The position numbers were made by a program, and so were the translations under genes. A stretch of DNA of 64,000 bases. Source: Acidisoma silvae. Lineage in GTDB: Bacteria > Pseudomonadota > Alphaproteobacteria > Acetobacterales > Acetobacteraceae. Location of the stretch: contig NZ_JAESVB010000011.1 in NCBI RefSeq assembly GCF_020618775.1, positions 1 to 64,000 of the forward strand, in the 5' to 3' direction. The notes beneath the pieces were generated by a model. It was not told the DNA's origin. It made no database searches and saw only the letters and a list, made by a program, of their open reading frames with translations. This document shows positions 27,576-36,142 of the stretch, piece after piece (the stretch's first letter is position 1; every line of letters starts with the position of its first letter).

Positions 27576-27656
27576 CGTCATGCGCGGCTTCATGCCGCGC
27601 ATCCATCCCTCGGTGCGCCGCAGGGGATGGATCCGCGCAATGAATGCGCGGATGAC
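27576..27656. repeat. REP-like palindrome pair
   Basis: CGTCATGCGCGGCTTCATGCCGCGCATCC and its partner ending GGATGAC form two hairpin units facing each other, upstream of the aminotransferase gene. The GTCAT/ATGAC outer ends match the other elements in this window. Confidence 0.65.
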
Positions 27657-27668
27657 TGCTTGTGAAAG

Positions 27669-28964
27669 TCAGAGCGCCAGCCGGTCGCGCAGGCCGTACC
27701 ACCAGGCACCGAGCACGGTCAGCGGCACGCGGAAGGTGCGGCCGCCGGGAAACGGGTGATACGGCAGGCCGGCGAAAGTATCGAACCGCGCCATGCGTCC
27801 CTGCACGGCCTCGCCCAGCAGGCGGCCGAGCAGATGCGTCGTCGTCACGCCATGGCCGCTGTCGCCATGGCTGAACAGGACATTCGCCGAAAGGCGGCCG
27901 ACATGGGGCACACGCGTCATGGTCAATGCGAAATTGCCGCTCCAGGCGAAATCGAGCTTCACGCCGCGCAGTTCGGGAAAGGTGCGGTCCAGATGCGGGC
28001 GGATCTTGCCTTCGATACTGGCGGGGTCCGTACCGCCATAAACGATGCCGCCGCCGAACAGCAGCCGGTGATCGGCCGTGCGACGGTAATAATCGAGGAT
28101 ATAGTTGCAGTCCTCGACGCAGTAGTTTTTGGTCAGAAGTTTGTCTAGCAAGGCTGGGTCCAGCGGCGCGGTCGCCACCACCTGGGTGGACACGGGCATG
28201 ATCTTGTTCGTCAGTTGCGGCACGGCGTCGCCCAGATAGGCATTGCCGCAGACGAGCACGCTATGGGCGGTGACGCGGCCACGATCCGTCGTCACCGTCA
28301 CCAATGACCCATCATCGCTGATGCCGCTGACGGGACTGTCTTCATGGATGACGGCGCCCAGCGATTCCGCCGCCGCCGCCTCGCCCAGAACGAGATTGAG
28401 CGGATGCAGATGGCCGGCACGATGATCGATCATGCCACCGCAATAGATGCGGGTGCGCGCGATGTCCTGCGACGCCTGACGACCGACCATTTCCAGGCTC
28501 GTATATCCGTGCCTTTCCCAGACGCGTTTCTGATGTTCCAGCTCGCGCATCTGCTTTTCCGTCAGCGCCGCGAAATAGCCGCCGGGCACAAGGTCGCATT
28601 GAATGGCGTATTTGGCGACGCGGTCGCGGATGATGTCGCCACCTTCCATGGCCATGGCCCCCAGTGCCTTGGCCGCCGCCGCGCCATAGCGCGCCTCGAT
28701 AACCCCGAGGTCGCGGCTATAGCCGTTGACGATCTGCCCGCCATTGCGCCCAGATGCGCCCCAGCCGATCTGCTTGGCTTCCAGCACCACGGCGCGGATG
28801 CCGGCCTCGGCCAGCGTCAGGGCGGCGGAAATGCCCGTGAAACCGGCGCCGATAATGCAAACATCGGCATGGACGTCCCCCACCAGCGCCGGGCGCAGCG
28901 GCGTTGCGTTGCGCGTCGCCGCGTAATAGGACGGCGCATGGGCGGCGCGGGCGGGAACAGACAT
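27669..28964 (-). CDS. puuB: FAD-dependent oxidoreductase, gamma-glutamylputrescine oxidase-like
   Basis: DAO-family flavoprotein of 431 residues. The N-terminal FAD motif is VCIIGAGFTGISAALTLAEAG near residue 36, followed by GWGASGRNGGQIVNGYSRDL, which is typical of PuuB/OrdL oxidases. The C-terminal FSHGDSGHGVTTTHLLGRLLGEA closes the FAD site. It would oxidise gamma-glutamylputrescine to the aldehyde, releasing H2O2 and ammonia. It starts 3 bases after the PuuA-like gene's stop, in the same transcript. Specificity comes from context more than from the sequence. Confidence 0.85.
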   Translation of the reverse strand: MSVPARAAHAPSYYAATRNATPLRPALVGDVHADVCIIGAGFTGISAALTLAEAGIRAVVLEAKQIGWGASGRNGGQIVNGYSRDLGVIEARYGAAAAKALGAMAMEGGDIIRDRVAKYAIQCDLVPGGYFAALTEKQMRELEHQKRVWERHGYTSLEMVGRQASQDIARTRIYCGGMIDHRAGHLHPLNLVLGEAAAAESLGAVIHEDSPVSGISDDGSLVTVTTDRGRVTAHSVLVCGNAYLGDAVPQLTNKIMPVSTQVVATAPLDPALLDKLLTKNYCVEDCNYILDYYRRTADHRLLFGGGIVYGGTDPASIEGKIRPHLDRTFPELRGVKLDFAWSGNFALTMTRVPHVGRLSANVLFSHGDSGHGVTTTHLLGRLLGEAVQGRMARFDTFAGLPYHPFPGGRTFRVPLTVLGAWWYGLRDRLAL

Positions 28965-28966
28965 GG

Positions 28967-30331
28967 TCAGGCGGTCCTCAGATAGGCGTCATATTCGAAT
29001 TCCGTGACATGGGCGCGGAATTCCTCGATCTCCTGCCGTTTAACGGCGGCAAAGACCTTCTGATAGCGTTTGCCGAAAGCCTTTTCGATGAAGGCCGAAC
29101 TTTCGAACCGCGCCAAGGCCTCGTCCCAGGTGGCGGGCAACGTCTCGGCGCCGGACTGGCTGTGCTCGCCCGTCATCGGTTCCGGCGGCGCCGCCTCGGT
29201 TTCCAGCCCATGCAGGGCGGCCGACAGGATGATCGCCATGGTCAGATAGGGATTGGTGTCGGTGCCGGCGACGCGATGCTCGATCCGGGTGGCGAGACCG
29301 GCCTCGATGACGCGAATGGCCGCCGTGCGATTGTCGATGCCCCAGGTCAGGCGCGTCGGCGCATGGGTCGCGGGGGTCAGCCGGCGATAGGAATTGGCGT
29401 GCGGGGCCAGCACCAGCATGCTGTCCTTCATCGTGTTCAGCATGCCGCCGACCACATGACGCATCTTGCCGCCGGGCTCATGCCCGTCAGCGACGAAGAT
29501 ATTGGCGCCCGTGCGGTCCAGCAGGCTGAGATGGGTATGCATGCCGCAACCCGCGAGCCCGCCATAGGGCTTGGCCATGAAGGTGGCGTCCATGCCGTGG
29601 CGGCGGGCCGCGCCTTTAACGATGCGCTTCATCATCACCGTCCAGTCGGCGGCGCGCACGACATCGTCGGTATGGGTGAAGTTCAGCTCGTACTGGTCCG
29701 GTCCATTCTCGCGCACCATGCCGTCCAGCGGGATATTCTGCTCATTCGCATAGCGCGCGATATCGGCGAAGATCGCGTCATAGGCATGAAGCTCGTCCAG
29801 GCTCAGCACATTCTGCGCCCAGCCCTTCCAGCCTTCCGCATCCGCGCCATAGGGGCGCGGCTTGGCACCGGCCTGTTCCTCGGGCTGGATGAAGTAGAAT
29901 TCCAGCTCGGTCGCGACAACCGGCGTCAATCCGGCCAGCTTGAAGCGCTCCAGCACGTTTTCCAGCACGGTGCGGGGATCGGCGAAATAGGGGCTGCCAT
30001 CGGCATCGACCATGCGCAGCATCACCTGGGTCGCCCGGCGGGACAGCCAGGAGATGGGCAGGACGGAGCCTTCCACCGGCTTGCACAGCCCGTCCGGGTC
30101 ACCCGTGCCCCAGGCGAGCCCGGCCTCATCCGCGTCCCGGCCCCAAATATCCTGGGCGAAGACCGAGCGCGGGATCAGCACGCCCTTATCGCTGACGTCG
30201 GACAGTTTCTCGGCCGGCACCCATTTGCCGCGCGGCACCCCGTTTCCGTCGACGACGAAGGCTTCGACGATGGCGCCGCCCTCCGACTTCTTCGACTTCC
30301 CACCGACTGCGACGCGCGGAAGCACCGTCAT
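28967..30331 (-). CDS. puuA: glutamine-synthetase-family enzyme, gamma-glutamylputrescine synthetase-like
   Basis: ATP-dependent ligase of 454 residues in the GlnA superfamily, likely joining glutamate to putrescine as the first step of the pathway. The N-terminal beta-grasp region carries VVDGNGVPRGKWVP. The catalytic domain has ELEFYFIQP, HTHLSLLD, NSYRRL and RIEHRVAGTDTNPYL. It is the first gene of the minus-strand set puuA-puuB and is divergent from the GntR regulator, with a palindromic operator between. Gamma-glutamylation of another amine remains possible. Confidence 0.87.
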   Translation of the reverse strand: MTVLPRVAVGGKSKKSEGGAIVEAFVVDGNGVPRGKWVPAEKLSDVSDKGVLIPRSVFAQDIWGRDADEAGLAWGTGDPDGLCKPVEGSVLPISWLSRRATQVMLRMVDADGSPYFADPRTVLENVLERFKLAGLTPVVATELEFYFIQPEEQAGAKPRPYGADAEGWKGWAQNVLSLDELHAYDAIFADIARYANEQNIPLDGMVRENGPDQYELNFTHTDDVVRAADWTVMMKRIVKGAARRHGMDATFMAKPYGGLAGCGMHTHLSLLDRTGANIFVADGHEPGGKMRHVVGGMLNTMKDSMLVLAPHANSYRRLTPATHAPTRLTWGIDNRTAAIRVIEAGLATRIEHRVAGTDTNPYLTMAIILSAALHGLETEAAPPEPMTGEHSQSGAETLPATWDEALARFESSAFIEKAFGKRYQKVFAAVKRQEIEEFRAHVTEFEYDAYLRTA

Positions 30332-30363
30332 GAATCTCTCCGTTTTTGCTTTGCCTATTACAC

Positions 30364-30383
30364 CCCAATGTGATCACATTGGG
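30364..30383. promoter_or_regulatory. perfect 20-bp palindromic operator between puuA-like and GntR genes
   Basis: CCCAATGTGATCACATTGGG is an exact palindrome in the 102-base divergent promoter region. Its core TGTGATCACA recurs upstream of the PuuD-like gene at 31202. The likely binder is the adjacent GntR/FCD regulator. Confidence 0.75.
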
Positions 30384-30433
30384 CAAGCGGCAATCCCTGC
30401 GCAATGTGGGGAATCGCTGTTAAAGAGATCGAT

Positions 30434-31129
30434 ATGACTGACGACGCTCCCAAGCTGACCATGCCTGTCCGTGCCTCCGGCGAGACAATCCATCAATGGG
30501 TTTTCCGGGGCTTACGCCGCGCCATCATGCAGGGCGCCTTCCCGCCCGGCCAGGCGGTGACCATCCGTGGCCTGGCCGAGGCCATGGAGGTCAGCGCCAT
30601 GCCGGTGCGCGAGGCGCTGCGCCGGCTGGTGGCTGAAAGGGCGCTGACCCTACTCGACAATCGCCGCGTGCGCGTCCCGCAGATGACGCCCGAGCGGTTT
30701 GAGGAATTGTATGTCGCGCGCACGGTGCTGGAGGTGGAAGCCGCCGTCCGCGCTTTGCCGCTGATCGACGCGGCCCGGCTGGAAAAGCTGCGCGCCATCG
30801 ATGAGACCATCAACCAGGCCATTACGCGCGGGGATTCGGAAAGCGTGGTCGCGGGCAATTTCCAGTTCCATCTGACGCTGTATAGCGCGCGGCGGGACAG
30901 CGTGCTGGTGCCGCTGATCGAATCGGTCTGGTTGCAGACCGGGCCTTTCATGCGCGAGGCGCTGGAAGCCTTCCCGACGGCGGCGGACGGCTACGACTAT
31001 CATCTGGCCGCGCTGGACGCGATTGCGGCGCGCGACGAGGCGGCGCTGCGCCACGCTGTGACGCATGATATCCGCACCGGCATCGGGCATCTGGTCTCAT
31101 CCCGGAAGCTGACCTCTGCGGCGGCCTGA
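30434..31129 (+). CDS. GntR-family transcriptional regulator with FCD domain
   Basis: Regulator of 231 residues. The winged helix-turn-helix has MQGAFPPGQAVTIRGLAEAMEVSAMPVREALRRL near residues 30-65, and the FCD ligand domain contains GNFQFHLTLYSARRDSVLVPLIE. ATG 30434 follows AAAGAG and is preferred over upstream codons. It lies between the puuA-like gene (divergent) and the puuD-like gene (downstream). The same palindrome core is found in both promoter regions, so it probably represses both and responds to a pathway metabolite such as putrescine. Confidence 0.9.
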   Translation: MTDDAPKLTMPVRASGETIHQWVFRGLRRAIMQGAFPPGQAVTIRGLAEAMEVSAMPVREALRRLVAERALTLLDNRRVRVPQMTPERFEELYVARTVLEVEAAVRALPLIDAARLEKLRAIDETINQAITRGDSESVVAGNFQFHLTLYSARRDSVLVPLIESVWLQTGPFMREALEAFPTAADGYDYHLAALDAIAARDEAALRHAVTHDIRTGIGHLVSSRKLTSAAA

Positions 31130-31201
31130 GCCGAGGCTGCGCGATGCCGCGCTTTCAGGGTTGCGGCGAAAGCTTATGGGCAGCCGTCTGGCTGCCGCCT
31201 A

Positions 31202-31211
31202 TGTGATCACA
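31202..31211. promoter_or_regulatory. second copy of the TGTGATCACA operator core, upstream of puuD-like gene
   Basis: TGTGATCACA, 30 bases before the ATG at 31241, is the exact 10-bp core of the 20-bp palindrome at 30364. The flanks are less symmetric (CTA...AGA). Confidence 0.65.
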
Positions 31212-31240
31212 AGAGTTCTTGGAAGAGAGTCGAGGTTCCG

Positions 31241-32032
31241 ATGCGCAGGCCGGTGATTGGATTTGTGTGCGACGTGACGGCGGTGGCCGGCCATCCGACG
31301 CATCTGGTGGTGGAGAAATACATCTCCGCCGTCGTCGCGGGCTCGGACGCCCAGGCGATCCTGCTGCCCGGCCTGATTTCGGATATCGACGGCAAGCCGC
31401 TGCCGCAATCGGTGGATTACACGGAAATCCTCGATCTGGTGGACGGCATCTTTCTGCCCGGCAGCCCGTCCAACGTGGCCCCTGCCCTCTATGGCCGCCC
31501 GCCCGAGGATCAGGTTCTGCCGGCCGATCCCAATCGCGATGCGCTGTCGATCGGCCTGATCCGCGCGGCGTTTGAGGCTGGCGTCCCCATGCTGGGCGTC
31601 TGCCGTGGCTGCCAGGAAATGAACGTCGCCTTCGGCGGCACGCTGCATCCGAAGCTGCATGAAGTCGGCGCGCTGGAACTCGACCACCGTTACAAGAAAG
31701 ACCTGCCGATCCCTGAGCAATATGCGCCCGTGCATCAGGTGGCGCTGGAACCTGGCGGCCAGTTCTCCGGCTGGGTCGGCGGCGATACAACATGGCGCGT
31801 GAACTCCCTGCATGAACAGGGCGTGGACCGGCTGGCGCCGGGCCTGGTGGTGGAGGCCCGCGCGCCGGACGGCGTGGTGGAAGCCTTCCGCCATGGCGCG
31901 GCCAAGACCTTCACGACGGCCATTCAATGGCACCCGGAATGGCGTTTCGGCGAGGATGCGCTGTCCAGCGCCATCTTCCGCGAATTCGGCCTCGCCGCCC
32001 GCGCCCGCATGGCCATCCGCCGGGCGAGCTGA
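31241..32032 (+). CDS. puuD: gamma-glutamyl-GABA hydrolase-like class I amidotransferase
   Basis: Hydrolase of 263 residues with the glutamine amidotransferase fold. The nucleophile is Cys 121 in GVCRGCQEMNV, and the catalytic His 231 and Glu 233 are in QWHPEW. DGIFLPGSPSNVAP forms the oxyanion region. It would release GABA from gamma-glutamyl-GABA. Its own promoter region contains the shared TGTGATCACA operator core. A PuuC-type aldehyde dehydrogenase, needed before this step, is absent from the window. Confidence 0.88.
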   Translation: MRRPVIGFVCDVTAVAGHPTHLVVEKYISAVVAGSDAQAILLPGLISDIDGKPLPQSVDYTEILDLVDGIFLPGSPSNVAPALYGRPPEDQVLPADPNRDALSIGLIRAAFEAGVPMLGVCRGCQEMNVAFGGTLHPKLHEVGALELDHRYKKDLPIPEQYAPVHQVALEPGGQFSGWVGGDTTWRVNSLHEQGVDRLAPGLVVEARAPDGVVEAFRHGAAKTFTTAIQWHPEWRFGEDALSSAIFREFGLAARARMAIRRAS

Positions 32033-32144
32033 CGTATGACGGACTAAGGCTCTGGCGTTCCCGCGCCGGAGCGGACTTCCTGCCCCTCTTCACAATTCCA
32101 TGTGCCCTGCCCCTGCTTTATTCCAATTGCTTGTCTATGCCTTG

Positions 32145-32159
32145 GAACAAATATAGAAC
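32145..32159 (+). promoter_or_regulatory. LexA (SOS) box of the alphaproteobacterial type
   Basis: GAAC, seven bases, GAAC: the direct-repeat architecture recognised by LexA in alphaproteobacteria. It ends 6 bases before the ATG of the radical SAM gene and so overlaps its translation initiation region. Confidence 0.65.
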
Positions 32160-32165
32160 AAGGGG

Positions 32166-33398
32166 ATGTCCAAGTCCCTCAAGGAGCGGTTGGCCATCCT
32201 GTCGGATGCCGCGAAATACGATGCCTCCTGCGCCTCCAGCGGCACGACGCGGCGGCATTCCGCCGGCAAGGCCGGGCTCGGCTCCACCGAGGGCAGCGGC
32301 ATCTGCCATGCCTATGCGCCGGATGGGCGCTGCATCTCCCTGCTGAAAATCCTGCTGACCAATTTCTGCATCTATGACTGCGCCTATTGCATCAACCGCT
32401 CGTCCAGCAATGTCGAGCGGGCGCGCTTCACGCCCGAGGAAGTCGTCTGGCTGACGCTGGAATTCTACCGGCGCAATTACATCGAGGGGCTGTTTCTCTC
32501 CTCCGGCATCATCCGCTCGTCCGACCATACGATGGAGGAAATGGTGCGCGTCGTCCGCAGCCTGCGCGTGGACCACAATTTTCGTGGCTATATCCATCTT
32601 AAGACCATCCCCGAAGCCTCGCCCAAGCTGATCGAGGAAGCCGGGCTTTATGCGGACCGGCTGTCCATCAATGTCGAATTGCCGAGCGATAGCTCCCTCG
32701 CCGTTCTGGCCCCTGAAAAGAAGCCTGCCGGCATCCGTCGCGCGATGGCCGATTTGCGCCTGCATATCGATGGCGCGGCCGAGCGGACCTTGCAGACCAA
32801 ACGCCGCAAGCGCTTCGCACCGGCCGGGCAATCGACCCAGATGATCATCGGCGCGGATGAGACGAATGACGCCGCCATTCTGGGTGCGAGCGCGCGCATG
32901 TACGGCAGCTACGGCCTGCGTCGCGTCTATTACTCGGCCTTCAGCCCGATCCCGGATGCGTCTCAAAAATTACCGCCCATGCGGCCACCCTTGCAGCGCG
33001 AACACCGGCTGTATCAGGCCGATTGGCTGTATCGCTTCTACGGTTTTTCGGTCGAGGAGGTGACAGCGTCCCGGCCGGACGGCATGCTGGACCTGGCGCT
33101 GGACCCGAAACTGGCCTGGGCGCTGGCGCATCGCGGGCAATTCCCGCTCGACGTCAACCGCGCCGAGCGGCCGATGCTGCTGCGCGTGCCGGGCCTTGGC
33201 GTGAAGGCCGTGGATGCGATCATCGCCTCGCGCCGGCATGGCCGTCTGCGCCTGGAAGACCTCGCCCGGCTGCGGGTGCCGCTGCGCAAGGCAAAAGCCT
33301 TTTTGATCGCCGAAGGCTGGCAGCCGGCGCGGCTGACGGATGACGCCAATCTGGCGGCCCTCATCCAGCCGCCCGCGCAGCAATTGTCGCTGTTCTGA
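32166..33398 (+). CDS. putative DNA modification/repair radical SAM protein
   Basis: Radical SAM enzyme of 410 residues. The [4Fe-4S] motif CIYDCAYC is near residue 70, preceded by an N-terminal segment with additional Cys residues (YDASCASSG, GSGICHAY). SSGIIRSSDHTMEEM and RLSINVELPS follow. The C-terminal ~80 residues contain a helix-hairpin-helix (RVPGLGVKAVDAIIASRRHG), suggesting DNA binding. Its stop overlaps the next gene's ATG (TGATG), so it is coupled to the UdgX-fusion gene, the usual partner. The reaction is unknown. An SOS-type box precedes it. Confidence 0.88.
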   Translation: MSKSLKERLAILSDAAKYDASCASSGTTRRHSAGKAGLGSTEGSGICHAYAPDGRCISLLKILLTNFCIYDCAYCINRSSSNVERARFTPEEVVWLTLEFYRRNYIEGLFLSSGIIRSSDHTMEEMVRVVRSLRVDHNFRGYIHLKTIPEASPKLIEEAGLYADRLSINVELPSDSSLAVLAPEKKPAGIRRAMADLRLHIDGAAERTLQTKRRKRFAPAGQSTQMIIGADETNDAAILGASARMYGSYGLRRVYYSAFSPIPDASQKLPPMRPPLQREHRLYQADWLYRFYGFSVEEVTASRPDGMLDLALDPKLAWALAHRGQFPLDVNRAERPMLLRVPGLGVKAVDAIIASRRHGRLRLEDLARLRVPLRKAKAFLIAEGWQPARLTDDANLAALIQPPAQQLSLF

Positions 33399-34840
33399 TG
33401 GAAACCATCCTGCTGCAAGGGCGCGGCGATTTTGCGGAATGGCGTGCTGCCGCACGCAATCTGCTCAGCAGGCGCATCGCGCCGGATGAGGTTGTCTGGT
33501 CCACCATCGATGCCGGCAGCCTGTTCGCACCCACGCCAGCGGCACCGGTGACGGCAGGCCCCGCCGCGCTGGTGCCAAAAACCTTCGTCGATCTGGCCGA
33601 GACCGTCATCTGCCATACCGAGCCAGGACGCTTTGCTTTGCTGTATCGCGTGCTGCTGCGCTTGCAGACCGAGCGCGCGCTGCTCGGCATACCAGCGGAC
33701 GCCGATATCGCTGCCCTGCACCGGCTGGAAAAATCGGTGCGGCGGGACTGCCACAAGATGACGGCTTTTGTGCGTTTCCGCGAAGTGCCGGAGGCCGAAC
33801 CCGCCGCGCGGCGGCGCTTCGTTGCATGGTTCGAACCCGATCACTTCATCCTGCCGCGCATCGCGCCCTTTTTCGCGCGGCGCTTTGCCGACATGGACTG
33901 GATGATCCTGACACCCAAAGGCAGCATCGGTTTCGCGGATGGCAACGTCACCTTGTCGGACGAGCCCACGCGCAAACCGGCGCTGGATGACCCGGCCGAC
34001 CAGCTCTGGCTGACCTATTATGCCTCTATCTTCAATCCGGCACGGCTGAAGGTCCGCGCCATGCAATCCGAAATGCCCAAGAAATACTGGAAGAATCTGC
34101 CGGAAGCCGCGCTGATCCCGAGCCTGATCGCGGAAGCGCCGGCCCGTGTCGCCGCCATGGCGGCGCAGCAGATGCAGGCGCCGCCGGCCTTCCACGCCAG
34201 GCTACAACAGCGCCGGCAGGAGGATGCGCCGCCCCCACCGGTCGGGGGTCTCGCCGGCTTGCGGCAGGAGGCAGCCGGTTGCACGCGCTGCGCGCTGCAT
34301 TGCCAGGCAACGCAGACGGTTTTCGGTGAAGGACCGGAGCGTGCCGCCATCATGATCGTCGGCGAACAGCCGGGCGACCAGGAAGATCTGGCCGGGCGGC
34401 CCTTTGTCGGGCCAGCGGGCCAGGTGTTCGATACCGTCGCGGCCGAGGTCGGGCTGGATCGCGCCGCCGCCTATGTCACCAATGCCGTGAAGCATTTCAA
34501 GTTCGAGCCGCGCGGCAAGCGCCGCATCCATCAGAAGCCCGATGCCGGCGAAATTCAGGCCTGCCGCTGGTGGCTGACGCGGGAGCTGGATCTGGTCTCT
34601 CCGCGCCTCGTCGTGGCCATGGGCAAGACGGCGCTTTTCGCGCTGACCGGCAAGGACGGCCGGCTGGCGGACCAGCGTGGCCGGATCATGGACTGGCAGG
34701 CCGGACGGTCACTGCTTGTCACCGTCCACCCCTCCTATCTCCTGCGCCTGCCGGACAGGCGGCAGCAGGCGGAGGAGACGGCCAGATTCCGTGACGATCT
34801 GGCCCTCGCCCGTCGCTGGCGGGAGGATGCGGCGGGTTAG
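33398..34840 (+). CDS. DUF4130 - UdgX uracil-DNA glycosylase fusion
   Basis: Two-domain DNA repair protein of 480 residues. Residues 1 to about 250 match the DUF4130 domain found with the radical SAM partner. Residues about 285-475 are a UDG-superfamily domain of the UdgX type, with a Cys-rich entry (CTRCALHCQATQ), GEQPGDQEDLAGRPFVGPAG and the UdgX loop KRRIHQ. In UdgX the His of this loop (here His 378) bonds covalently to the uracil site. A Fe-S cluster is expected from the Cys positions. VHPSYLLR ends the active site. Coupled to the radical SAM gene. Confidence 0.9.
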   Translation: METILLQGRGDFAEWRAAARNLLSRRIAPDEVVWSTIDAGSLFAPTPAAPVTAGPAALVPKTFVDLAETVICHTEPGRFALLYRVLLRLQTERALLGIPADADIAALHRLEKSVRRDCHKMTAFVRFREVPEAEPAARRRFVAWFEPDHFILPRIAPFFARRFADMDWMILTPKGSIGFADGNVTLSDEPTRKPALDDPADQLWLTYYASIFNPARLKVRAMQSEMPKKYWKNLPEAALIPSLIAEAPARVAAMAAQQMQAPPAFHARLQQRRQEDAPPPPVGGLAGLRQEAAGCTRCALHCQATQTVFGEGPERAAIMIVGEQPGDQEDLAGRPFVGPAGQVFDTVAAEVGLDRAAAYVTNAVKHFKFEPRGKRRIHQKPDAGEIQACRWWLTRELDLVSPRLVVAMGKTALFALTGKDGRLADQRGRIMDWQAGRSLLVTVHPSYLLRLPDRRQQAEETARFRDDLALARRWREDAAG

Positions 34841-34873
34841 GGTGTTTCAGGTGAAGGCTGGATTGCCCTCTTT

Positions 34874-34986
34874 CGTCGCCCCCGGACTTGTTCCGGGGGC
34901 CTACCCCGTGAGGCGCCTACACGTCGTCCGGGCGCCCTATAGGGTAGGTGCCCGGCATGAAGCGCGGCTGGCTAAGCCGGGCACGA
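34874..34986. repeat. REP-like palindrome cluster
   Basis: Runs of CGTCGCCCCCGGACTTGTTC followed by its complement and a second inverted unit ending in GCCGGGCACGACA lie between the UdgX-fusion gene and the convergent gene at 35025. The structure is like the cluster at 20087. Confidence 0.65.
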
Positions 34987-35024
34987 CACAATAAGGGAGC
35001 AACCAGACTCAATTCGGGGATGCA

Positions 35025-36017
35025 TTAGAACCCCTTCTGCGCGACCGCGCTGACGGCGGCCGGCGACAGATCGATTTCAATCGCACTCGCCTGTCCTGAC
35101 GGCCCCTTGCGCGCGAAGGCGATCGGGATGGTCTGTCCGGTCAGCTGAGTGATCGTCTGCGCCACACGGCGGGCCAGATCCTGATCGTCATGCGAGAAAT
35201 ACAGGATCGCGCTGTTCCTGGCCCGGATCGGCAAGGTATCGACCTTGGGTGCCATGTGCAGGGCTTGCCCGATGCGCTGGGCCAGCCCATCGAGGTCTGG
35301 GGCGCCGGCGTGGGGTGCGAAGACGAGGCGCAGATGCAGCGGCGGAAGAACGGCCGCAGGTACGGCGGCGGCGGCCGATCCCGCCGTCACGGCGGGCGCC
35401 ACGGGTTTGCTCTGCGCGGGCTGCGGCGTCGTGGCGCTTGCAGGAACAACGGGCGTTGTCGTGGATGTATCAATATTGAAGGACGGCACCGGTGGCGTGG
35501 CCGTCAGTGCCGCTGGCACCCCCGGCGTCGCAACGGGTGCGGTGGCCGGCGCAGATGCCGCCAGGGGCGCGGTTGTCGTCTGCGATAGGTTGTAGCTGCT
35601 GGCAGCCACGGATTGCGGCGCGGGAGATCCTTGCTCGGTCAGAATGAGAGCAAGACCCACCAAAGGCACAGCGACTATAAAGCCTGCGGCGAAGGTCAAA
35701 AGGGGATTGCGGGTGATCGCCGGCAGTATCGCCGCATATATCTCGCGCAGACGCATGCGTGGGGCTGCGGTCGCGTGAAACTCTTCCCAACGAGCCTGCG
35801 AAGCCGCGCGTCTGGCAGAGCTTGCATCGTCGCGTGATACGGTCACGCGCGTCATCAGATCTTTGATCCAGTCATCCGACTGACTGAAGCTTGGCTTGTA
35901 CGCATCAACCTTGAGATTCAGCGTACTGACGCTTACCGGATCGCGGCGATAGATTTCTTTCGCAATTTTCACTCTGGTAGCCCTACGCGGAAGGATTCTT
36001 GAGATGTTGCGGTGCAA
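35025..36017 (-). CDS. single-pass membrane protein with Pro/Ala/Thr-rich linker, unrecognised
   Basis: I do not recognise this 330-residue protein. It has a charged N-terminal cytoplasmic part (about 1-100), one membrane helix near 106-128 (LLTFAAGFIVAVPLVGLALIL), a low-complexity Ala/Pro/Thr linker to about 220, and a C-terminal folded domain (LHLRLVFAPHAG, ILYFSHDDQDLARRVAQTI) that would be periplasmic. Start TTG 36017 has GAGG upstream; GTG 35972 is an alternative. The layout resembles anchored signalling or envelope-contact proteins, but no motif supports a function. Gene neighbours give no hint. Confidence 0.6.
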   Translation of the reverse strand: MHRNISRILPRRATRVKIAKEIYRRDPVSVSTLNLKVDAYKPSFSQSDDWIKDLMTRVTVSRDDASSARRAASQARWEEFHATAAPRMRLREIYAAILPAITRNPLLTFAAGFIVAVPLVGLALILTEQGSPAPQSVAASSYNLSQTTTAPLAASAPATAPVATPGVPAALTATPPVPSFNIDTSTTTPVVPASATTPQPAQSKPVAPAVTAGSAAAAVPAAVLPPLHLRLVFAPHAGAPDLDGLAQRIGQALHMAPKVDTLPIRARNSAILYFSHDDQDLARRVAQTITQLTGQTIPIAFARKGPSGQASAIEIDLSPAAVSAVAQKGF

Positions 36018-36142
36018 AACAACCGCCTCAAAAAAGCATCCGGAGCACAGAAGTCCAATGCGCTATTAGGCCGATGACACAAAATGCCAATACTACTTTG
36101 GTGGCATCATCCGCCGCAGTACCTGGCCAAAAGTAAAAGCAC

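Noticed and set aside
30364-30383. CRP/FNR-type binding site
   Set aside because: The TGTGA/TCACA half-sites resemble CRP, but CRP sites need a 6-base spacer and here the halves touch. The palindrome's place next to a GntR gene and its second copy suit that regulator better.
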